Origin: Isochrysis galbana
Lineage: Eukaryota; Haptophyta; Isochrysidales; Isochrysidaceae
Length of the DNA: 64,000 bases
Assembly: GCA_018136815.1 (NCBI GenBank)
Contig: CM030944.1
Coordinates: 682,456 to 746,455 of the forward strand
Reading direction: 5' to 3'
Made by a program: the position numbers and the translations under genes. The notes below the pieces were generated by a model. The model had not been told where the DNA came from. It searched no databases and worked only from the letters and a program-made list of their open reading frames with translations. Within the stretch, counting starts at the first letter, position 1. The number at the start of each line of letters is the position of its first letter. This document shows positions 42,453 to 52,559 of the stretch, one piece after another.

Positions 42453-42600
42453 TTATATCCTAGCCAACCCCACTAGCTAATTGGACACAATGTTTCAGCC
42501 CCGGAATCCCGCCATGCCTAACGAGCCAAGTGTCCGAGTGTGTATTATATGCTGTGTACGTATTACGGGGAGAGGGGGCACTGGCACTGGCCCCTCCCTC
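42453..42600 (+). repeat. Dispersed repeat H, copy 1
   Basis: ATATCCTAGCC, ACTAGCTAATTGGACACAA, TTTCAG.CCCGGAATC, GCCATGCCT.ACGAGCCA and GTGTCCGAGTG recur in order at 61986-62104. Confidence 0.85.
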
Positions 42601-42824
42601 CCCTCGATATTTGTCCCCCCTACCAGTGCACGCACCGTCCCTGCGCACCCCAGCGCGTCCTCTCCTCGAGTCCACGCTGGGGGAAAACCACTTCCCCTTT
42701 CGGGTAAAAACAACGCAGGGGGCGGAGGGGGAGCACTCGTGAAACTAGAAACTAGGGGCCCTACTCCTACTCCCTACGTAGGGACTAATATGGACTAGCT
42801 AGGGGCTAGGGGCCCAGAGAAGGA

Positions 42825-44007
42825 TACAAATCAAATAAGAGGCTAGAATACCCCCTCGCGGACGAATATACGCTCGACGGTGACACGCCGTTGGGTGAAA
42901 TGGGAGTGGAACACTTAACACGAGCACTACAAAAAATAGATGGCAAACGCAGGCGCCTAACGGGACCCGAAAACTGGGCGAAACGCCTACCGTTATCTGA
43001 GAGCACCTGGGAACACTTGGCCACACTCTACACTTCCGCCCGATGGTGACAGCGAGAGCGAGAGACACACACCTTCATTTCAAGCACCTTACCCACAGAC
43101 GGATAGGCACTTATAATCGCTTCGTAAATAGAGACAAAACGTGCCGCATATGTAGGACGGCGTATGAATCCTCCACCCATCTAGGCGAATGCCCGAGAAT
43201 AGTCAAAATACTCGAGACGCTCGACAAGCTAGCACGATATACGCCCAGGGACGATAGAAGCAGAGAGGAGGTCATCATAGACAATCTTTTCGTACACCCC
43301 GGGGGTAAATCACCGAGATCGCTCACCATACTGTACACATTAGCGTGGCGATATATCATAACAGACTTCTACAGAATACACTACGATGGTACCGAATTCT
43401 CAGAAGAATCGGTGCTGATAAGAACGCTAGACAGATACACGACATTAAGCAAGGCCCTACTCTTTGCAAACACAACGGACTCGGCTAGGACTGCCCAGGC
43501 GGGCATGGGCAGACAGCCGAAAAAAAGGATCGACACAAACGATATATACCCGATCTTCACAATAGGCAAAAGGGGAAACCTAGAACCTAGTAGGGAGTTA
43601 CAAGCACTAACCAACTCGTTGGGAGTGCCATAAGTAATAGCCGAGGAACCCAGGACGGAACACTCCTGAGACGGGCACCGCCGCGAATAGGCAATCACAC
43701 ACCACGCACAGAGGCAAACTAGCGTACGACGCAAGAGGAAGAGACGCAACAGCCCGGACTCTACTGACCGAGCGACTACGCAAAAACAAACAACAGGCCT
43801 GCCCGGAACCCGCACCCTGAACCAGGCCCAAGGTAGAGCACCTGGGCCGTACCCCGGATACCGATGACAAAGGAATGACGGGGGGAAGGAGAGGGGGTGG
43901 AGGAAAGGGAAGAGAAGGGCGATGTCAATAGAGATAGGGAATAGGGAAGTGCCCTAGTATAGTAGGTGTGTAGCCCAGAATCTTCAGATGTTTTTTTTTA
44001 TGTATTT
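42825..44007 (+). mobile_element. LINE family B, 5'-truncated, frameshifted, T-tailed
   Basis: 42840-43040 encodes the segment DEYTLDGDTPLGEMGVEHLT; a frame change at about 43040 leads to 43050-43633: HLHFKHLTHRRIGTYNRF, DKTCRICRTAYESSTHLGEC (a CCHC zinc-binding RT C-terminal motif) and LAWRYIITDFYRIHYDGTEF to LTNSLGVP stop. The 3' UTR ends GAATCTTCAGATG followed by T9 at about 44000. It is paralogous to the complete element at 54064-55462. Confidence 0.85.
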
Positions 44008-44238
44008 GGCCTCCGGCCAAATACATTTCAAATACATTCGAGGCCTACAACCCAGGACACGCTTCAAATATAGCCAAATACATATGTATTTGGCCTCTGG
44101 CCAAATACGGTAAATACGTATTTCCCATCTAGGCCGGTCACTCACTATCTAGAGTAGAGCAACCGACATTCATGTGAAAGGAGATACTCTATACTCTATC
44201 TCAACTGTGCTACTCTAGAGGCGTGCTCCTCCTTCCCG
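44000..44238 (+). promoter_or_regulatory. Upstream region of the TenA-like gene with palindromes
   Basis: ATTTGGCCTCCGGCCAAATA (44007) and ATTTGGCCTCTGGCCAAATA (44086) are near-perfect palindromes, with related TACATTTCAAATACATT spacers. Below that, ATACTCTATACTCTATCTC and an inverted CTACTCTAGAG precede the ATG. Their function is unknown. Confidence 0.5.
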
Positions 44239-45363
44239 ATGCTGCCTGTCCTCTGCACCGCAGCGATCGCTACAGCCTGGTCACGTGCGAGCGGTCTCGC
44301 CTTCGTGAACCACCCGCTGGTGGTGCAGCTGGGCACGGGTGCGCTGCCACTCGGCGCATTCTCGCGCTGCCTCCTTGGCCGTGAGGTGGTCCTGGCGGCG
44401 CTCGAGCAATGCGCCGAGTCAACGCCCGAGCTTCGCGGCCTGCTCGCCGCGGAGAGCGCCTCATGTGGCTCCGATCACGCCGCGTGGCTGGACCAGGCCG
44501 CTGCGGCTGGGAAGACAATTGAGCTGCCGCCTGATGAGATCGAAGCGGGCGTACGATGTTACAGCTGCGGAGGCACGCACTACAATGTGGACTGCCCAAA
44601 GGATGCATCTGCATCGCCCGCAGCTAATGCGCTGGCGAGCTACTTGAGGGACTGCTCTACCCTCGCGGCTCCGGCCGCCATTTTCCGCACTATGGGCTGG
44701 TCGCACAACACATTGCTCAAGGCTGGCCTCGATGGAGGCAACGCCTACCGTGGTTGGGTACGAGCTCACGCTTCGCGCTGGACTTTGATCGCAGATGCAT
44801 GCGATGCAGCCCTTGCATCAGTCCCTCAGGAATCAATTATGGAAGAGGAAGCGATGACAGCGACTTCTCTGCTCTATGCTTTCGTGGATGCTGAGGCTGG
44901 CGTCTCAGGGCTCTTAGACAAGGTCAGTGAGGGGATGACCCTCCGAGAGGGGCGAGAGAAGTTGGAAGAAGTTGAGCCCGGTTTTTTGGCAACACAGGAT
45001 CGCAATGCCGCCTTTTTGAAAGAGCAAGTCCTTGGACAGCAGTTGAAGACCGCGCCGCCAGGCGCTGCAGCCGTAGCTGTTGCCGCTGCCGCTGGTTCTC
45101 GTGCAGGTGCCGACAGCAGGGCTAAGACGGCTGCGGCCAAGCTTCAAGCGGCGCAAGCGTACTTGGATGCAAAACGGGCCGCAGGCAAATCATCGCCGGG
45201 CTCCAATGATGCCGCAGCCGCAATCCGCGCTGCGCGAGCTGCATCTGGACCTCCAGGGAAGGCTCAAACTGGGGCCAAGGTTTTTTTGGAGCAGAGGCGT
45301 AAGCAGCAAGCCGCGGCGGCGTACTTGGCCGAAAAGAAGCGTAAGCAGCAGGCAGGAGATTAG
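44239..45363 (+). CDS. TenA/THI-4-like protein with internal CCHC zinc knuckle
   Basis: 374 residues, single exon. Residues 20-95 (FVNHPLVVQLGTGALPLGAF, then REVVLAALEQC) match the first helices of TenA/PqqC-type proteins, in which TenA enzymes hydrolyse aminopyrimidine products of thiamine breakdown. Residues 107-119 (CYSCGGTHYNVDC) form a zinc knuckle with spacing C-x2-C-x3-H-x4-C, one residue shorter than the usual second spacer. Residues 131-195 (ALASYLRDCSTLAAPAAIFR ... AYRGWVRAHAS) resemble the remaining TenA helices. From about 275 the tail is Ala/Lys-rich and repetitive (KLQAAQAYLDAKRAA, FLEQRRKQQAAAAYLAEKKR), probably a helix. Enzymatic activity is uncertain because the usual active-site cysteine cannot be placed confidently. 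Confidence 0.7.
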   Translation: MLPVLCTAAIATAWSRASGLAFVNHPLVVQLGTGALPLGAFSRCLLGREVVLAALEQCAESTPELRGLLAAESASCGSDHAAWLDQAAAAGKTIELPPDEIEAGVRCYSCGGTHYNVDCPKDASASPAANALASYLRDCSTLAAPAAIFRTMGWSHNTLLKAGLDGGNAYRGWVRAHASRWTLIADACDAALASVPQESIMEEEAMTATSLLYAFVDAEAGVSGLLDKVSEGMTLREGREKLEEVEPGFLATQDRNAAFLKEQVLGQQLKTAPPGAAAVAVAAAAGSRAGADSRAKTAAAKLQAAQAYLDAKRAAGKSSPGSNDAAAAIRAARAASGPPGKAQTGAKVFLEQRRKQQAAAAYLAEKKRKQQAGD

Positions 45364-46204
45364 AATGGCAAACCTTAGTGCACGTCGGCCCACGGAACTT
45401 TACGGATGACCCTGGGATACCGAGGTGAATGCGGTGATGAAGTGAACGAGAGAAGACAACCCAACATGAGTTTCAGATTTGCCACCATATACGGCCGCAC
45501 ACAACCATCAATCGCTTCACATTCCGCATGTCCAAGACGAGGGCACAATCGCAACGACACCACACGCGTGTAGTAGCGGGCTGTGCGCATACGGTGGCTT
45601 GTTTTGCGCTGGCAATCGCAAAGAGTACAAGCAACCATTGCAATAGGTAGGGGTCGGCAACAGAACCAACAAACAACAAAGCAACTGCTGTAGCTAGCTA
45701 GCAGGCAGGCAATAACCTCAGCACAGCGCAAAGTGGGAATAAGAGCACCGCGTGCAGCATCGTCGTATCTTATGTGCTTCAACGCGGCCAGTGAAGCACA
45801 TTATTGTCATTGGGTTATGGTTGCCGAGGTTCCGTGACCTATCTTGTAAGTTGAATTAAAATTTCATAATGTTCTCGCCGCGCGCACGTGACTCTAGACC
45901 CCCTACTTCTACTTTCACACAAGCCTTTTACACCCCCACTCCACGGGCCCCTTCGCCCTTTCGCCCTTTTCCGACCGAAACTTCCCACTTCCCCCGCCCC
46001 CCGGAAAAAGCAAATAGTAGTATATTGTTATAGTTTTAGAGATTGAGCACGCGCCGACGGCTCCCACCTCCCAACCCACCGCAGTCACGACGCCCCAACG
46101 GGGCGGCCCGAAGCCCCCGGAGCCAAAGCGCGCGCAGGCCACTGCCCCTGCGGAACTGCGGAAGGCGACGACGACGTCGACATGCTGCCACCTCCTCCTT
46201 CCAC
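45364..46204. other. Intergenic, no gene recognised
   Basis: The minus-strand ORF 45375-45782 is antisense to the 3' flank of the TenA-like gene, cysteine-rich and without motifs; I regard it as chance. 45890-46030 resembles the CTACTTCTACTTT..TACACCCCCAC region of family D elements. Confidence 0.45.
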
Positions 46205-46407
46205 GAGCTCCCGCCCCCTTCTCTCCAACTCCTGGCCGAAGCAGCGCGCGCGGCCTCCCCGAAGCCAGTATCTCCGTTAAGAGGGAACTGGGGAAGGGGA
46301 AAGGGGTTGATGATGGATGATGGTCAAGGATGGGTGTTAGGGAGGGTCACTAGCACGCTGGCCCTCAAGCCGCACACGTAGCGGGGATTTTCAAAAAGAT
46401 TTTTTTG
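46205..46407 (+). mobile_element. LINE 3' UTR fragment, T-tailed
   Basis: Same modules as 39851-40047 (CCCGCCCCCTTCTCTCC ... GTAGCGGGGATTTTCAAAAAGA then T7). No ORF. Confidence 0.8.
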
Positions 46408-47089
46408 TTTATGGTCTCCGGCTGGGGTTTATGATCTCCGGCTGTCCGGCTGAGACTCGTTCTATACCACATCACCACATCCCCTTTCCCTTTCCCCTCC
46501 CCCCGTTTCCTTCCGTGGAATACCGGATAACGGGGGAGTGTCGCATTCATCCTAGATGATGCGATTTTCAGGTTCTTATCTCCAGGTCCCTCGCTGTGCG
46601 GCCACACGGTGAAGCCTAGGCACATCTAGGGCGGTAGCGTTCGTCCCTAGCGACCTAGAATTTGGGTTCTAGTTTCGTTCCTTCTAGCTTCTAGCCTGTT
46701 TGTCAGGTCTAGATTCTAGGTTTCCTCCTTTCTCCTTTCGGGTAATCTCGACTCAAAGGAGCCTGGTCGCCTGTCGCAGGCTCTCAGGGCACCTTGAGGA
46801 GGCTGTTTGGCTTCTTACAAGGCTTGTTTCTCATTGGTCATTGGGTTCCGGTTCTTGCTGGGACTTGCTAACTTTCGTTGTCGTCCAGGCCTGTTCTTCG
46901 TAGGTTCTCCCTCCCCGAGGGAAGAGTTCTTTGTAGGTCTAACATCTCTTCTTGACAACCCAACACACTAGGTCCGCTAGGAGCGCCTCGCCGCCCCACC
47001 GCCCAAGGTGCGGGACTTCTACCGTCCCCGCTCTGACACTTGTGACTTCCAATAACCCCCCCATCCTCTGCGCCAAAGGCGCGGGACAT
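46408..47089. other. Intergenic, CTAG-rich
   Basis: TCTAG/CTAGG words recur from 46552 to 46720 and TATGATCTCCGGCTG is partly repeated at 46410-46450. It may include promoter or 5' exon sequence of the downstream LRR gene; no coding frame is convincing. Confidence 0.4.
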
Positions 47090-47091
47090 CA

Positions 47092-47262
47092 CCCGAGCAA
47101 CAGCGGTCATCACCCAACCAACTGGCTGGTGTGCCGCGCGCGCAGCTGCACCACCCGAGCGACAGCGGTCACCGCCCAACCAGCTGGTGGGTGTGCCGCG
47201 CGCGCAGCTGCATCACCCGAGCAACAGGTGCCACGCGTGCCGCCGCACCACCCAACCAGCTG
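47092..47262 (+). repeat. Minisatellite of about 65 bp, three copies
   Basis: CGAG(C/-)(A/G)ACAG..., CCCAACCA(A/G)CTGG(C/-)TGG and TGTGCCGCGCGCGCAGCTGCA recur at about 47092, 47156 and 47217; the last is partial. Confidence 0.85.
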
Positions 47263-47306
47263 GCTGGTGTGCCCCAGACGCACAACTTCTTCGCCAAGGA
47301 GACGCC

Positions 47307-48207
47307 GTGAGCGGGCTGCCGTGCCCCGAGCTCGCCGTCCCCGGGCCGTACTCGGGCTGGCCGCACGCGGCGCCCCACCTCCATCGATCTCAGCGGAAAC
47401 AGCATCACGTGCCTCCGCCCGCTCAGCGCCCTCGCACTCAAAGACAACCTCGATGAGCTCCTCCTGCGGGACAATGACGTCGGGGACAAAGAGCTCGCCC
47501 TCTTCGCAACCGAGGCCGTCGTCCCGGGGAAATGGGACGCCCTTGGCGTCCTCCTGATGGGCGGGAATCCGGTCAGCGATTCGGGAGTCAAAAGACTCGA
47601 GGCGCGTCTCTGCGAGGGGGCCTTCCCCTCCTGCCGCTTGATGCAGGTCGGACCACGCCGCGGAGTCCAGATGGACACCGTCACCAACCGATGGGCGCGA
47701 CCCGACTTCGCCGCCAACCACCTGCACCGCGTCAAGCACCTCGACCTCCTTGAGGTCGATAGCGCAAAGGTCTTGCCACGGATCGCGAGTCGTCTCGCCT
47801 CCCTCGCGCACCCCAACTACTCGCTGCGCTCGCTGCGCTTGAGTTGTGCAGACGGCGATGTCCTACGCACGCTCGCCAAAGCCGCGCTCCCATGCCTCTC
47901 GCGCATCGAGTGGAGTACCTTCAGTGTTTCCTCCAACTGCTCCACCGTGTGTCTGTCTGATGCGGATCTCGATGACGAGGCCTTGGACATGGTCTGTCGC
48001 GTGCTTGAGGCAGGAGCGTGTCGGAGGACCCATACGCTCATCCTCGACCGCAACCGGATCGGACCGGCGGGCGTGCAGCGCCTGTGCGAGCTCGCGCGGA
48101 GCTTCCGGCTGTCGTCGGTAAACCTCTCGTGCAACCCTATTGGCGCGGAGAGCCAGCCAATGCTCTCACAGCTGAGGAAGCTCAAGGTGCAGGTTACTTT
48201 GCTGTGA
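47307..48207 (+). CDS. Leucine-rich repeat protein, 5' end uncertain
   Basis: One open frame from 47307 (after a TGA) to stop 48207, about 299 codons. The first ATG is at 47557, but LRR-like sequence already starts at about 47380 (TSIDLSGNSITCLRPLSALA, DELLLRDNDVGDKELALFA), so an upstream exon or a non-ATG-containing 5' exon is likely. Further LRR-type strands: LHRVKHLDLLEVDS, YSLRSLRLSC, THTLILDRNRIGPAGVQRLC and LSSVNLSCNPIGAE. These are ribonuclease-inhibitor-like repeats but far more diverged than those of the gene at 2.9-8.0 kb, and uninterrupted by introns. The upstream minisatellite may be part of the 5' UTR or an intron. Binding partner unknown. Confidence 0.65.
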
Positions 48208-48229
48208 CGATGCAATTGAGTGTGTGTGT

Positions 48230-48290
48230 TGGGGGGTGGGGGGTGGGAGGGGGGGGGGGGGGGGGGGAGGGGGGGGGGAGGGGGGGGTCG
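48230..48290 (+). repeat. G-rich tract
   Basis: GGGGGGTGGGGGGTGGGAGG followed by an almost continuous G run. It lies directly 3' of the LRR gene and has very high G-quadruplex potential. Confidence 0.95.
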
Positions 48291-48540
48291 AATACTCTAG
48301 TAAATATAACATGTATATATGCGGGGTAAATTTTCCCCCGTGTTCGGGTGGTGCACTGGGACTTTTGACGGCCCGCACCTTCCTTCGTTCGCCGTTCGTT
48401 CGTCCCCAGTCCAGACACCCAAATGGGGTTGCCCGACCCAATCCAGAATTTCATTCACCCGACTCCCGGCGGGGAGGAGAGGGCCAAAGCGCCGCGCTAG
48501 CGCGCTAGCCGCCGGTGCCGCTCGCGACGGAGTGAGTGGC

Positions 48541-48905
48541 TCAGAACCCTCCGGCTACGCTCGACTCGACAGGGAGGAGAGGTCGCGCGCATTGCTTCGA
48601 CCAGGGGCGTGAGAAAAAGGGGGAAAGAGTAGGTGGTGCCCCTATTCGAAACGCCGTCCTGCCCCTTCCGCCTTCCGGGCCCGGCGTCCGGCAGAAGTCT
48701 TTGTTCGTGTTCGTGTTTCCGTGTTTTGTGTTTTGGTTTTTTGGGGAAGTTACGATATGTGATATGTTCCTTATGCCTAGTTCCGTCGCCGCTTGCGTCA
48801 GAGCGTCCGAGATCTCAAGGTTAAAGTCTTTGTCGACCGAGTGTACGGTGGCGATCATTTCGCGATGGTGCTTATTACTGCTCGGGAACGTTGTATTTGT
48901 CATGA
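48541..48905 (-). pseudogene. LINE C-terminal fragment
   Basis: The minus-strand frame contains SSNKHHREMIATVHSVDKDF and ALTQAATELGIRNIS, collinear with the ends of the LINE ORFs at 30625 and 59587. The 3' UTR module GCTTCGACCAGGGGCGTGAG (48593-48612, in reverse orientation) follows. Both element ends are missing. Confidence 0.8.
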
Positions 48906-49009
48906 CATATCTTAACCGTGACCGTGAAGGAATAAGTAATGGCACTAACATAGCTTTGATTATAAATTAGATTTCGCACCGACTGGCCGCGTCGTCCAGC
49001 CACTGCGCG

Positions 49010-50230
49010 ATGGGTCGCAGGGGCGGGAGGGAGGAAGAGACGGAGAGGGAAGAGGAGGAGGAAGGGGAAGAGGACTCGGGAGAAGAAGAGGGGTTGGGAG
49101 GAGAAGTGGAGTCGGGAGAAGAATCATCGGGAGAGGAGTTGAGCGACGGCAGCTCCGACGCCGAGGACATCAATGTCGACGAGGAGGGCCGGCTAGCGAT
49201 CGGCGGGAGTGTTGACCTTAGGACACGCTGCTATGAGCAAGCGCTGCACGTGCAGGATGACGAGAGCCGAAGCACACTGCTCGCCGACTGTTCGGCCGCG
49301 TTCACTGCGCGTGCCAAGGGTGCTGGCGAAGAGCTCTCCGCAGGCACCACATTTTGGGTCCCTGCTGACGCCAAGCCCACCACGGCTCTTGAGGCGCTCG
49401 CACTGCAGGTCTTCGCCCACCACTCTCGCGATGCCGTGTTTGACGCTTCCAAGTCGGGCGCCGAATGGTGGACGCAGACCATCGATCCTGCTGATGACAT
49501 CGGCTTCCACTGGGACCGCGATTACGACTTGCAGGAAGACCAAGGTCTGCTTCTTCACCCGTATCTAGGGACCGTCACGTACATCAGCTCCCCGCTCATG
49601 GGGGCTCCCACTCTCGTCCTCGATCGCCCGTCCCCGCTGATGGCTGATGAGTCTGCTGCCGGCCCCATTAGGAGTGCTCACGCCTGCTTTCCATTCCCCG
49701 GCCGCCACCTAAGCTTCGACGGGAAATTACTGCACGGTGCTCCCTCTGAGCTCGCCCTACACGGCACAAAGCAAGCTCCCAAGAGCGCTTGTGCAAAGCG
49801 GGTCACACTCTTGGTCAACTTGTGGCTAAATCATGAGCCCTGGGGCGCGGAACCACTGCCGGAATCAATCAAGAAGGAACTGCGCACGCCTATGCCCAGC
49901 GTATCGATGCGGCTGAATGACAAGGGCTGCGGAGTGGAGGCACAAGCGCTCATAATGAATGAGTCACCCAAGGCTAATCGCACCCACGAATGGGTGTTCA
50001 GAGAGGGTGATGGCACGCTACGTCTCGTTCTGCCCTGGCCGATGGATGATGTAAGTGCTGCTCTCAATAGGGCGGAAGTCGCCCCCTTTGTGCACGTCGC
50101 CTTCGGTGCATCCTGCAGTGCAAAACTATCCAACGAGGAGGAGCCTCCACGCCTAAAGTTCGCTAGGAAGGCGCAGGATGAGGAACAGAAGGTCGAAAGC
50201 AGCCGCGATAAGAAGGTGCGGAAACGGTAG
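49010..50230 (+). CDS. 2-oxoglutarate/Fe(II) oxygenase-like protein
   Basis: 406 residues, single exon. Residues 1-60 are a highly acidic, Glu/Gly/Ser-rich tail. The double-stranded beta-helix core shows GFHWDRDY (H167-x-D169), LLLHPYLGTVTYIS, MGAPTLVLD, then GRHLSFDGKLLHGAP with the distal histidine H242, and KRVTLLVNLWLNHEPWG, where R264 would bind 2-oxoglutarate. All facial-triad residues are present. The C-terminus (ARKAQDEEQKVESSRDKKVR) is charged. Substrate unknown; the layout fits a soluble dioxygenase acting on a protein or small molecule. A broken relative lies at 52560-52815 in opposite orientation. Confidence 0.82.
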   Translation: MGRRGGREEETEREEEEEGEEDSGEEEGLGGEVESGEESSGEELSDGSSDAEDINVDEEGRLAIGGSVDLRTRCYEQALHVQDDESRSTLLADCSAAFTARAKGAGEELSAGTTFWVPADAKPTTALEALALQVFAHHSRDAVFDASKSGAEWWTQTIDPADDIGFHWDRDYDLQEDQGLLLHPYLGTVTYISSPLMGAPTLVLDRPSPLMADESAAGPIRSAHACFPFPGRHLSFDGKLLHGAPSELALHGTKQAPKSACAKRVTLLVNLWLNHEPWGAEPLPESIKKELRTPMPSVSMRLNDKGCGVEAQALIMNESPKANRTHEWVFREGDGTLRLVLPWPMDDVSAALNRAEVAPFVHVAFGASCSAKLSNEEEPPRLKFARKAQDEEQKVESSRDKKVRKR

Positions 50231-50340
50231 CAACAAGGTATGGAAACAAAGGCAATGGTAGCACTAATCATTAACGGTAACTACTACTAACTGCTATCTG
50301 TAGGCGTTGTGTCGTGAGCGGGCGCGCAGCCTCCCCCCCC

Positions 50341-50705
50341 CTAGTTGGGCTGTCAGTCCGTAAGCTTACGGTGGTTTTGAGCTTACACTTACATCAGTAC
50401 TTACATCAGTACTAATATCAGAGCTTACACCCCTATTACAACTTCTAGTATCGCTATTATTATACTTATACTTACTTGGGGTGTTCAACGTGCAGCGCGT
50501 GGCGTGCGCACAAAGGGGAGGTCAGCGCAAACAAACAGAGAGCAGGAGTTGGCAGGTGCATGTAGGCCAAGAGGCCAAGGTGCAAGGTGGTGGGGGGTGG
50601 GCAGCTAGCAGGAGAGATGAGATGGGGGGGGAGGGAGCGGGCGGGCGCGCCTCTGCGCTTGTTCGCGGGGGCTCGTTCACTAATCAGTACTTGCAGCCCA
50701 ACTAG
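50341..50705 (+). mobile_element. hAT-like MITE, copy 2
   Basis: 365 bp, TIRs CTAGTTGGGCTGTCAG and CAGCCCAACTAG. It matches 14211-14688 except for a block of about 110 bp near the right end. It is inserted in a C run (C tracts on both sides), which hides the TSD. Confidence 0.88.
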
Positions 50706-51104
50706 CCCCCCCCCCCCCGATAATACCGCTGACCTCTGATTCAGTGGTGCAAACACGTTTATATTATATTTGGCTCTCATGAGGGGGGAGCACGAGCCCA
50801 TTCAATCACATCTCACATCGCTCACAGGTACACTATTCAATCCTCAACTGGGGACGGGAGGAAGGGGGGAGAGAGAGGCCCGCTACTGCGCAGGTAGGTA
50901 GTAAAATGGAGAGATTGGGTCACAAAAATGCAGCCAAGAGCGTGGCGGATCTCGCAAGAACAACCTCAGTATTGAGGTCTCTGATCAAAAAAGTCCGATT
51001 AAGGCAACTCCCTGCTTCATACAAATCATACACCATCGTTGAAAGTGTGAGCAATGGTCCTCGACCTAGGAGGCCACCCAAACGGCCTCTGAGCCAAGTC
51101 GGGT
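50706..51104. other. Intergenic between MITE and H2A
   Basis: An 79-codon plus-strand ORF at 50906-51145 (MERLGHKNAAKSVADLARTT...) overlaps the H2A stem-loop in antisense. It could be a short gene, but I recognise no family. Confidence 0.35.
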
Positions 51105-51120
51105 GGTGTTTAAAAACACC
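51105..51120 (-). terminator. Histone mRNA 3' stem-loop of the H2A gene
   Basis: The minus strand reads GGTGTTTTTAAACACC then ACCC, 21 nt after the stop codon: a 6-bp stem and 4-nt loop with the GG...CC ends and ACCC flank of the metazoan/algal replication-dependent histone element bound by SLBP. Confidence 0.9.
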
Positions 51121-51141
51121 GGATAGAGGGCGAATTCTGCT

Positions 51142-51540
51142 TTAAAACTCCTGTGAGGCAGTGGAGGCCTTCGCACTCTTGGTCTTCTTTGGCAGAAGGA
51201 CCGAGTGGATGTTGGGGAGAACACCGCCGGAAGCAATGGTCACACCGCCAAGGAACTTGTTGAGCTCCTCATCGTTGCGGATGGCGAGCACAAGGTGGCG
51301 CGGGGTCACACGCTTCTTCTTGTTGTCGCGGCACGCATTGCCGGCGAGCTCAAGCACCTCAGCTGCCATGTACTCAATGACCGCAGTCAGATAGACTGGG
51401 CCACCAGCGCCATAACGCTTCGCCAGGCGCATGTTGCGGAGTGCACGGCCAATGCGCGAGACTGGGAATGTCAGGCCCGCCTTGGCCGACTTCGACACGG
51501 GCTTCTTCTTGCCAGATTCGCCACGTCCACCCTTCACCAT
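51142..51540 (-). CDS. H2AX: Histone H2A (H2A.X type)
   Basis: 132 residues with the canonical H2A core: [80 protein letters not shown] and [13 protein letters not shown]. It ends in ASQEF, the SQ-E-hydrophobic motif phosphorylated at DNA breaks, so this is the H2A.X type. The N-terminus [14 protein letters not shown] is longer than that of animal H2A. A stem-loop follows the stop, suggesting S-phase regulated, non-polyadenylated mRNA. ATG at 51540 is the only start that fits; an intron just upstream in the 5' UTR is possible. Confidence 0.97.
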   Translation of the reverse strand: MVKGGRGESGKKKPVSKSAKAGLTFPVSRIGRALRNMRLAKRYGAGGPVYLTAVIEYMAAEVLELAGNACRDNKKKRVTPRHLVLAIRNDEELNKFLGGVTIASGGVLPNIHSVLLPKKTKSAKASTASQEF

Positions 51541-52559
51541 GATTTCTGTGGCGCAAGAGCAAGAAAGGTCATCAGCGCGTGAGGGCCAAGCCAACCCATG
51601 AGGTCTCATGGGGCCAACGTTGCCCACCCGAGGGTGACAGCAGCTAACGCGTCATTCAGGACAAGCAGTAATAGGTGACGCTGCCGTCACCGCACAGGTC
51701 GTGTCGGGCGCGTGCAACATGCACACCGCGCAGTGCACACCTGCTGCAGTGAGTTGATGAGCAACGAGTGGGCGGCGCGGGAGAGGAATTCCTCTTCCTT
51801 GCAGCGGCGCCTCCCGCCGGCGCCTCTCAGACCGCCCCGCGCCCTCCCCTCCCCCGCCAAAAAAAATATCTTCGCGCCGCTGCAGCCCTCCGGCGCCGGC
51901 GGACGACCTCGAGCGATCGGGTCAGACTGGCCGGGACCTCTCTCTCCGTCTCTCCATGGCTTCAAAGCCCAAGCTGCCCTGCACACCAGACCAGGAGGGA
52001 AGGCGCTCCACCTCCACCTGAATTGATCTTGCCATATCATCTTCGAGTCCGGACGCACCCAACAAGTCCATCTCAGCTTCGAGTAAGCACGGATCTGCTG
52101 AGACACACTGAACATCCGACACTTGAGTGCACAGTTTGGACTGCATCGGCCGCAGTGAGGATGTCACGGACAGGCTCCCACCCGATTATGCAGAGTTGAT
52201 GCATTCAGAAACCTATGTGCCCTTTACGCGTGCCTGCATTGTGTTCATGAGATGTGCATTGCTTTGTCGAGCGAACAAGTGGAATGTGTCTTGCAGGGCG
52301 CTTGCGCTTGATCCAAAATATCTCTAGATTTGACTCCCTGTCGTCGCCAGAGCGATTGTCGCAACTCAGGATCAACACCACGACGAGTGGGTGGGAGGCT
52401 CCTTTGGGTATGCCAAGTGACGTGCTCCTTCAACCTCGAGCCAATGCACAACAGCCAGCCGAGCTGTCGTGTAGATTGGGGAGTGGGCCTACAATCAGAA
52501 GTTAGGTTTGAATTCCCGACGTGCACGAGGGGGCGTCTTTCGCCTGTTGAGAGTAGCAC
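51541..52559. other. H2A upstream region, no further gene recognised
   Basis: It contains the H2A promoter side. A plus-strand ORF set at 51712-52199 is rich in Pro/Arg and not convincing. 52245-52589 has no motif that I know. Confidence 0.45.
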
